Positions 57,207 through 64,000 of a stretch of DNA of 64,000 bases are shown here, one piece after another; within the stretch, counting starts at the first letter, position 1; every line of letters starts with the position of its first letter. The stretch is from Ananas comosus (Eukaryota > Streptophyta > Magnoliopsida > Poales > Bromeliaceae), in NCBI RefSeq assembly GCF_001540865.1, contig NC_033622.1:4166321-4230320 (forward strand), written 5' to 3'. The notes beneath the pieces are model-generated. The model searched no databases, was not told where the DNA came from, and saw nothing but the letters and a program-made list of their open reading frames with translations. Position numbers and translations under genes: made by a program.

Positions 57207-57320
57207 AAAATTTAAATTTTGAAAATATCTCATGCACCGGGAGCATAAATTACGAAAAGTGGTAAAATTTAAATTTTGAAAATATCTCATGCACCGGGAG
57301 CATAAATTACGAAAAGTGGG
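57207..57320. repeat. 57-bp tandem duplication
   Basis: Two nearly identical copies of a unit containing TTTGAAAATATCTCATGCAC and GGGAGCATAAATTACGAAA (CATGCACCGG at 57231 and 57288). Confidence 0.9.
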
Positions 57321-57867
57321 ACGTTCTCGTAGATACGAACGGGTATTAAAAATAGCATATTAGTCCTTTCCCTTTCACGTATTTATAAAATGCTCCGCTT
57401 TAATCATATAATATTTTATTATATTGACTAAGGTGTAATATAAGCAAAGGGAAAGGACCAATTCGCAATATTCCCATAATCCCATCGCAACCATCCATTA
57501 TCTCATAATCCCATCATAACCATCCAAAATATCTCCCACAATCCCACGATACTATCGTAACAACCTATACCCACGATCCCATCATCCCACGATCCTCAAC
57601 CACCTCAATCCCACAATCATACGCACGTTTCCCTCAAATCCGTTGCAACCACCCCATAAATACCTCTCGAAAAAAAAATCAAAAGAGGAGAGCTTTTTGA
57701 ATCTTCAAAACTTATTCAAAAGAAAAAAGCCACCCGATTCCGTTGCTTAAAAAAAAGAGAGAAAGGTAAAAAATTTTTCTCCCTTTCCCGAAATCAAAGC
57801 TCTCTTGCTATCTCTCGGCTAAAAAAAAAAAAAATAAAGAAAGAAGGAGAGAAAAGAGAACCAAAAG
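57321..57867. other. Non-coding, 'CCCA(C/T)(A/G)AT' rich stretch
   Basis: Degenerate AATCCCATC / CAACCATCC motifs at 57470-57640 and A-rich runs later. It may be leader-like sequence of the repeat-rich element to the right. No coding sequence. Confidence 0.5.
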
Positions 57868-57868
57868 G

Positions 57869-57912
<44 letters not shown>
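57868..57912. repeat. (CT)n microsatellite
   Basis: A run of about 20 CT dinucleotides before the GC-rich macro-repeat. Confidence 0.95.
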
Positions 57913-57913
<1 letters not shown>

Positions 57914-58526
57914 GTTGCTCTTCGCCGATCCCCGTCGCTCCCGCGCTGTCGCTCCTCGTCGACCTCCCCGCCGCCAAGGTCGGCCGCTCCGAGGCACCGC
58001 ACCGCTAAGGTCGTCTGCTCCGAGGCATGCCCGCGTCACTCCGAGATGCCTCGGCCCGGGGCATCGCTCCTCGCCCATCCCCGTCGCTCTCGAGCTGTCG
58101 CTCCTCGTCGATCACCACGCCGCCAAGGTCGTGAGCTTCGAGGCAACCCGCGTCGCTCCGAGACACCTTAACCCGAAGCGCACCAAGGCCGCCCGGACAT
58201 GCTCCAACCCATGTTCTAACCCGAGGCTGCCCGCGTCGCTCTTCGCCAACCCATACCACCTGCGTTGCTCCGAGACACCCCGACCTGAAGCGTCACTTCT
58301 CGACAATCTCCGCGCGCATGGCCGCGGACTTCGCCCCAAACTCCTCTGCGGTCTCCGCGACAGCATCAACTCCGACATCACCGCGAGCCGCCATCGCCGC
58401 CGCTCCTCGACTTCTCTGCGCGCATGGCCGCGGACTCCACCGACCTCCGTCGTGGTCAACCGCCCCATGACGATCGCGCTTGTAGGCGCGTTCCCCCGCC
58501 GCGCGCCTCCTCCACTGCGGTTCCCC
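57913..58526. repeat. GC-rich degenerate repeats
   Basis: GATCCCCGTCGCTC.CG(C/A)GCTGTC followed by GCTCCTCGTCGA and GCCGCCAAGGTCG occurs at 57925-57982 and again at 58075-58135. Chance frames are open on both strands because of GC-richness (one is 338 codons from 57915), but the composition is Arg/Pro/Ser-rich and no domain is seen. Confidence 0.6.
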
Positions 58527-59787
58527 GTCGCCGGCGTAGACCCCCTCTTGCGCGGCCCCCACCGATCGAAGCCGCACGAGGTCGCTCAAAGCTCCCTCAT
58601 CACCATCGAGCCGGCCGCGCTAAACACTTCCACTCGGCGGCTCCACCGAGCTCGCCGTCCTCAGTCGCTTGATGCCGCTCCGGCCTTAGCCGCTCGAAGG
58701 CCCGCTGCTGTCCTCGACTCGAAGCCGCGCCACCCGCGGCCGATACTTTCGAAGCCGCGCCACCCGCGGCAGGTCCGCCCGAAGCCACGCAGAGGCTCCG
58801 TCGAAGTCGCTGTCCTCTCGAAGCCGCGCCACCCGCGGCCAATTCGTCGATGCCCATGCCGAGCCGCCGCCCATGACTCTGCTCGTGATCTCGGCCGAGC
58901 TGCGCCACCCGCGCGCCGTCGTCGACTTTGATGGCTCAAACCCGAGGAGTTCCCTCTGATGCCGCGTCGCTCTACCTCGAAGGCCGCAGCCCCGTCGATG
59001 CCGCGCCGCTGTCGTGGCCCTTCACCGCTGCAGAGCGTCGTCGTCACGGCCCTCCTCCGTCGCAGTGTCAGATCCGCGGCTCCACTGTCAGGTCACAGCC
59101 CCAGCGGAGCTCCGTCATCAACAAAGCCAGCCAGCTGCTCGACGGCGATCCTGAGAGAGAGAGAGGTGCTCTCCTCTCAAACGTAGTCCGCCCACCAACC
59201 GCTCGACGGCGAACCTGAGAGAGAGAGCGGTGCTCTCCTCTTAAATGAATTTAGATCTGCTCGCCAAGTGCTCTACGACGAAATTGAGAGAGAGAGCGGT
59301 GCTCTGCTCTCAAATGAAGTCAAGTCCGCCAACCGCTCCGACGACGAATCCGAGAGAGAGAGCGGTGCTCTCCTCTCAAACAAAGTTCGCCCGCTAATTG
59401 CTCGGTGGCGAATCATAAAGAGAGCGATGCTCTCATTTACCGACTAATCATTCGACGAAATACTTCGTCGTCGACGTGCTAATCAAACCGCTCGATGGAA
59501 TGCCGAGATGAACATCGATGGTGCTTTTTGCAAAATATCACCAAAAAGAGAGATCACTCTAAAAGAGAGAGAGAGCTTTGACAAAATCACATTAGACACT
59601 TCAAATTAAATTGAAATTTAATTTGTTTTTCAAATCCAGAATTTGAAGAAAATGTATATGAAAATCTTAATTGATCAAAACTTTTTTTTTTAATAAAACC
59701 TCGAGACATGAATTTAGGCCCGATCATATGGACCTAAGTCATTGAACCTCAACCCATCCGTATTAAATCAACACTTTGACTCTAAAC
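58527..59787. repeat. Macro-repeat copy 1
   Basis: Order of blocks: GGCGTAGACCCCCTCTTGCG start, 30-bp minisatellite (58719-58850), CCCGAGGAGTTCCCTCT block (58948), hairpin array (59145-59430), AT-rich spacer with GAGAGATCACTCTAAAAGAG (59560) to ATTAAATCAACACTTTGAC (59762). It ends at a single N (59788). Confidence 0.88.
59145..59440. repeat. ~66-bp tandem repeat with GAGAGC/GCTCTC hairpin (copy 1 array)
   Basis: Hairpin-centred units at about 59151, 59217, 59284, 59350 and 59416. The consensus core is GAGAGAGAGCGGTGCTCTCC, an inverted repeat that can pair AGAGC with GCTCT across GGT. Spacing of 66-67 bp is close to 22 codons. Confidence 0.88.
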
Positions 59788-60384
59788 NCTAAGCAGCAAC
59801 CCCATAGAGTCGTCGTCGACAGCCGCGGTGCTCGATTCGTCGAGCTCCGCCATGTCTCAGCCCTGCCTCTACCGAGCTTCACCGAGCTTTGCCTTGTCTT
59901 CCCTTGTCGTCGGCAGCCGCGGTGCTCAATCCGTCGAGCTCCACCGAGTCCCGCTGCCGTCCTCGACTCGAAGCCGCGCCACCCGCAGCTGATCTGCCTG
60001 AAGCCGCGCCACCCGCGGCCGATCCGCCCGAAGCCGCGCCACCCGCTGCCGATCCGCCCGAAGCCGCGCCACCCGCGGCTAATTCGTCGATGCCCATGCC
60101 GAACCGCCGCCCATGACTCTGCTCGTGATCTAAGCCGATCCGTCGACGCCCGCGCGCCGTCGTCAACTTTGATGGCTCGAACCCGAGGAGTTCCCTCTGA
60201 TGCCGCGTCGCTCCACCTCGAAGGCCGCAACCCCGTCGATGCCCCGCCGCTGTCGTGGCCCTTCACCGCTGCAGAGTATCGCCGTCACGACCCTCCTCCG
60301 TCGCGGTCTCAGATCCGCGGCTCCACTGTCGGGTCACAGCCCCAGCGGAGCTCCGGCATCAGCAAAGCCCGCCAGCTGCTCGAC

Positions 60385-60860
60385 GGCGATCCTGAGAGAG
60401 AGAGCGGTGCTCTCCTCTCAAACGGGTTCCGCCCGCCAAGTGCTTGATGTGCCCGGAGTCCGCCCACCAACCGCTCGACGGCGATCCTGAGAGAGAGAGC
60501 GGTGCTCTCCTCTCAAACGGGTTCCACCCGCCAAGTGCTCGATGTGCCCGGAGTCCTCCCACCAACCGCTCGACGGCGAATCTGAGAGAGAGAGCGGTGC
60601 TCTCTTCTCAAACAACGGCAAATTCGAGAGAGAGAGAGAGAGAGCAGTGCTCTCCTTTCAAATGAAGTTAGATCCACTCGCCAAGTGCTCGACGGCGAAA
60701 TTGAGAGAGAGAGCGATGCTCTCCTCTCAAATGAAGTCAAGTCCGCCAACCGCTCCGACAACGAATCCGAGAGAGAGAGAGCGGTGCTCTCCTCTCAAAC
60801 AAAGTTCGCCCGCTAATTGCTAGGTGGCGAATCATAAAGAGAGCGATGCTCTCATTTACC
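60385..60860. repeat. Hairpin tandem repeat (copy 2 array, expanded)
   Basis: At least seven GAGAGAGAGC-GGTGCTCTCC units. A 99-bp segment containing the hairpin and a CCGCCAAGTGCT(T/C)GATGTGC stretch is itself duplicated (60385-60480 and 60485-60580). Confidence 0.85.
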
Positions 60861-61205
60861 GACTAATCATTCGACGAAATACTTCGTCGTCGACGTGCTA
60901 ATCAAACCGCTCGATGGAATGCCGAGATGAACATCGATGGTGCTTTTTGCAAAATATCACCAAAAAGAGAGATCACTCTAAAAGAGAGAGAGAGCTTTGA
61001 CAAAATCACATTAGACGCTTCAAATTAAATTGAAATTTAATTTGTTATTCAAATCCAGAATTTGAAGAAAATGTATATGAAAATCTTAATTGATCAAAAC
61101 TTTTTTTTTTAATAAAACCTCGAGACATGAATTTAGGCCCGATCATATGGACCTAAGTCATTGAACCTCAACCCATCCGTATTAAATCAACACTTTGACT
61201 CTAAA

Positions 61206-61589
61206 CCCATCTAAACCCATTAACCTTAACCTCACTCAAAATCCATTAACCGTTACCTATAACCCAATCCAATTAAACCTTAGCCCAATTCTAAACCTAT
61301 AACCTATAACCCAATCCAATTAAATCTAAGCCTAGTCCAAAGCCCAGAGCCCATTTACAAATGGCCCCGGTCCAAAACCCATTTGGGCCCACTATCTAAA
61401 CCCATTATCCAAAACTCATTAAAACCATTAACCCATGAACCCATATACATAAACCTATATACATTTACCCATGAACCCGTACACATTTAACCCATATCCA
61501 AGCCCATAACTTTAACCAAGTCCATGAACTTTGAACCAAAACCATGGACCAAACCATACACCAAATCCTGTGGACCATACCATACACCA
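61206..61589. repeat. Degenerate 'AACCCAT/AACCTATAACC' low-complexity block
   Basis: C/A-rich strand-biased repeats such as CCATTAACC, TATAACCCAATCC and TACATTTACCCATGAACCC. The composition recalls, but is not, plant telomere repeat (CCCTAAA). Confidence 0.8.
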
Positions 61590-61890
61590 AATCCACGAAC
61601 TATGAATCAAGTTCATGAATCAAATCAAGTTCATGAACCAGGGATCATAGACCACAAACCATACACCAAGTTCATGAACCATAAACCCATGAACCATAAA
61701 TCCATGAACCATAAGTCCATGAACCATAAACCCATACACCAAGTTCATGAACCATAAACCCATGAACCATAAGTCCATGAACCACAAACCCATGAACCGT
61801 AAGTCCATGAACCATAAATCCATGAATCATGGACTTCATGAACCATAAGTCCATGAACCATAAACCCATGAACCATAAGTCCATGAACCA
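61590..61890. repeat. 15-bp satellite, CATGAACCATAARYC
   Basis: More than fifteen units alternating CATGAACCATAAACC and CATGAACCATAAGTC, ending at the N at 61891. The same array restarts at about 63868 and runs to the window end. Confidence 0.95.
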
Positions 61891-62084
61891 NCGCCGCCGG
61901 CGTAGACCCCCTCTTGCGCGGCCCCCACCGATCGAAGCCGCACGAGGTCGCTCAAAGCTCCCTCATCACCATCGAGCCGGCCGCGCTAAACCCTTCCACT
62001 CGGCCGCTCCACTGAGCTCGCCGCCCTCAATCGCTCGAAGCCGCTCCGGCCTTAGCCGCTCGAAGGCCCGCTGCTGTCCTTGAC

Positions 62085-62500
62085 TCGAAGCCGCGCCACC
62101 CGCGGCCGATACTTTCGAAGCCGCGCCACCCGCGGCAGGTCCGCCCGAAGCCACACAGAGGCTCCGTCGAAGTCGCTGTCCTCTCGAAGCCGCGCCACCA
62201 GCGGCCGGTCCTCTCGAAGCCGCGCCACCCGCGGCCGGTCCTCTCGAAGCCGCGCCACCCGCGGCCGATCCGCCNCCCGAAGCCGCGCCACCCGCGGCCG
62301 ATACTTTCGAAGCCGCGCCACCCGCGGCAGGTCCGCCCGAAGCCACGCAGAGGCTCCGTCGAAGTCGCCGTCACCCGAAGCCGCGCCACCCGCGGCCGGT
62401 CCTCTCGAAGCCGCGCCACCCGCGGCCGGTCCTCTCGAAGCCGCGCCACCCGCGGCCGATCCGCCCGAAGCCGCGCCACCCGCGGCCAATTCGTCGATGC
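62085..62500. repeat. 30-bp minisatellite, CGAAGCCGCGCCACCCGCGG
   Basis: Units of about 30 bp start CGAAGCCGCGCCACCCGCGG and continue CCGATCCGCC, CAGGTCCGCC or CCGGTCCTCT. The period of ten codons keeps all frames open (EAAPPAADPP in one forward frame), so ORFs of 150-200 codons here are artefacts of the repeat. Shorter versions are at 58719-58850 and 59968-60090. Confidence 0.93.
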
Positions 62501-62794
62501 CCATGCCGAGCCGCCGCCCATAACTCTGCTCGTGATCTTGGCCGAGCCGCGCCACCCGCGCGCCGTCGTCGACTTTGATGGCTCGAACCCGAGGAGTTCC
62601 CTCTAATGCCGCGTCGCTCCACCTCGAAGGCCGCAGCCCCGTCGATGCCACGCCGCTGTCGTGGCCCTTCACCGCTGCAGAGCGTCGTCGTCACGGCCCT
62701 CCTCCGTCGTGGTCTCAGATCCGCGGCTCCACTGTCAGGTCACAGCCCCAGCGAAGCTCCGTCATCAACAAAGCCCGCCAGCTGCTCGACGGCG

Positions 62795-63090
62795 ATCCTG
62801 AGAGAGAGAGCGGTGCTCTACTCTCAAACGGAGTCCGCCCACCAACCGCTCGACGGCGAACCTGAGAGAGAGAGCGGTGCTCTCCTCTTAAATGAATTTA
62901 GATCCGCTCGCCAAGCGCTCGACGACGAAATTGAGAGAGAGAGCGGTGCTCTCCTCTCAAATGAAGTCAAGTCCGCCAACCGCTCCGACGACGAATCCGA
63001 GAGAGAGAGCGGTGCTCTCCTCTCAAACAAAGTTCGCCCGCTAATTGCTCGGTGGCGAATCATAAAGAGAGCGATGCTCTCATTTACCGA
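62795..63090. repeat. Hairpin tandem repeat (copy 3 array)
   Basis: Five units at about 62802, 62867, 62935, 63000 and 63066, matching copy 1 in number and spacing. A forward frame of 216 codons (62606-63256) reads ERESGALLSN repeatedly. Copies 1 and 2 do not keep that frame, so I do not call it a gene. Confidence 0.88.
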
Positions 63091-64000
63091 CCAATCATTC
63101 GACGAAATACTTCGTCGTCGACGTGCTAATCAAACCGCTCGATGGAATGCCGAGATGAACATCGATGGTGCTCTTTGCAAAATATCACCAAAAAGAGAGA
63201 TCACTCTAAAAGAGAGAGAGAGCTTTGACAAAATCACATTAGACACTTCAAATTAAATTGAAATTTAATTTGTTATTCAAATCCAGAATTTGAAGAAAAT
63301 GTATATGAAAATCTTAATTGATCAAAAATTTTTTTTTTTAATAAAACCTCGAGACATGAATCTAGGCCCGATCATATGGACCTAAGTCATTGAACCTCAA
63401 CCCATCCGTATTAAATCAACACTTTGACTCTAAACCCATTTAACCCAATCTAATCTAAACCCATTAACCTTAACCTCACTCAAAATCCATTAACCGTTAC
63501 CTATAACCCAATCCTATAACCTAATCCAATTAAACCTTAGCCCAATTCTAAACCCATAACCTATAACCCAATCCAATTAAATCTAGGCCTAGTCCAAAGC
63601 CCAGAGCCCATTTACAAATGGCCCCAGTCCAAAACCCATTTGGGCCCACTATCTAAGCCCATTATCCAAAACTCATTAAAACCATTAACCCATAAACCCA
63701 TATACATAAACCTATATACATTTACCCATGAACCCATACACATTTAACCCATATCCAAGCCCATAACCTTAACCAAGTCCATGAACTTTGAACCAAAACC
63801 ATGGACCAAACCATACACCAAATCCTGTGGACCATACCATACACCAAATCCACGAACTATGAATCAAGTTCATGAATCAAATCAAGTTCATGAGCCATGG
63901 ATCATAAACCACAAACCATACACCAAGTTCATGAACCATAAACCCATGAACCATAAGTCCATGAACCATAAACCCATGAACCATAAGTCCATGAACCATA

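Larger units (their letters stand above)
59788..61891. repeat. Macro-repeat copy 2
   Basis: Between two single Ns. Same block order, with a shorter start, a minisatellite at 59968-60090, an expanded hairpin array (60385-60860) and the same AT-rich spacer (to about 61205), then an AACCCAT-rich stretch and a 15-bp satellite (61590-61890). Confidence 0.88.
61892..64000. repeat. Macro-repeat copy 3 (cut by window end)
   Basis: It starts with the same GGCGTAGACCCCCTCTTGCG block as copy 1, then the minisatellite (62085-62500, greatly expanded, with an N at 62275), the CCCGAGGAGTTCCCTCT block (62588), hairpin array (62795-63090), AT-rich spacer (to 63434), AACCCAT block and the 15-bp satellite. Confidence 0.9.

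Noticed and set aside
57915..58931. Long forward ORF (338 codons) in the GC-rich block
   Set aside because: Stop codons are rare in this GC-rich repeat on both strands; the translation is Arg/Pro/Ser-rich with no domain, and overlapping minus-strand frames are equally open.
59145..59440. CRISPR-like regular array
   Set aside because: Spacing is regular, but the 'spacers' are also repeated, and this is plant nuclear DNA. It is a tandem repeat.
61206..61589. Telomeric or interstitial telomere repeat
   Set aside because: The motif is AACCCAT/AACCTATAACC-like with irregular spacing, not CCCTAAA.
62052..62672. Minus-strand ORF of 206 codons and overlapping ORFs on both strands
   Set aside because: They follow from a 30-bp repeat (ten codons), which keeps every frame open; they also cross an N at 62275.
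62606..63256. 216-codon ORF with a repeated ERESGALLSN peptide
   Set aside because: The other two macro-copies break the frame, so it is not conserved as protein. The hairpin in the DNA explains the repeat better.
56835..64000. One large retroelement without coding region (LARD) spanning the short LTR, PBS and all macro-repeats
   Set aside because: No second short LTR or polypurine tract was found, so the link between the short LTR and the macro-repeats stays a hypothesis only.

Overview
This window is nuclear DNA of a flowering plant, probably a monocot. The evidence is a CLC gene whose GC-rich first exons give way to AT-richer later ones, plant-type Ty3-gypsy and Copia LTR elements, and Mutator-, hAT-, PIF/Harbinger- and CACTA-type ends. 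The exact species cannot be read from the sequence. It is a scaffold assembly: N runs lie at 22483-23003 and 24216-24464, and single Ns at 59788, 61891 and 62275.

Only one gene is complete: a seven-exon anion channel/transporter of the plant CLC-c/CLC-g clade (8612-12803, +, 802 aa when spliced). Near the right end are two partial minus-strand genes. One is the last three exons of a COMM-domain protein (56173-56738). The other is an F-box first-exon-like fragment without an ATG (52419-52676). A short exon-like ORF at 1160-1361 sits upstream of a Helitron-like terminus.

Most of the rest is a layered transposon landscape that can be read from target-site duplications (TSDs). 1-8.4 kb: MITEs, a 2-kb foldback element, a Mutator-type MITE holding a solo LTR, and a Helitron end. 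13.2-27 kb: more MITEs, a second foldback element split by a 3.0-kb solo LTR, a PIF-like MITE, a hAT-type element with a perfect 8-bp TSD, and a SINE-like insertion. 27.2-34.8 kb: a long-LTR Ty3-gypsy 5' end (LTR, PBS, broken gag) whose LTR carries a PIF MITE and a nested LTR. 34.8-40.5 kb: a Mutator-type MITE, a solo LTR and a decayed minus-strand Copia. 40.6-51.2 kb: minus-strand gypsy LTRs, one nested inside another. 53.6-56.1 kb: AT-rich Helitron-like and MITE sequence.

From about 57.5 kb to the end is an unusual GC-rich complex tandem repeat (three partial macro-copies). It is built from a 30-bp minisatellite, a ~66-bp repeat that each time carries a GAGAGC/GCTCTC hairpin, a conserved AT-rich spacer and a 15-bp satellite.

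Three observations deserve most attention. The CLC protein has Ala at both glutamates that define CLC exchangers. All six long LTRs share a hairpin followed closely by a splice-acceptor-like AG, with donor-like sites upstream in most, which suggests a spliced leader inside the LTR. The terminal macro-repeat has a regular hairpin array.
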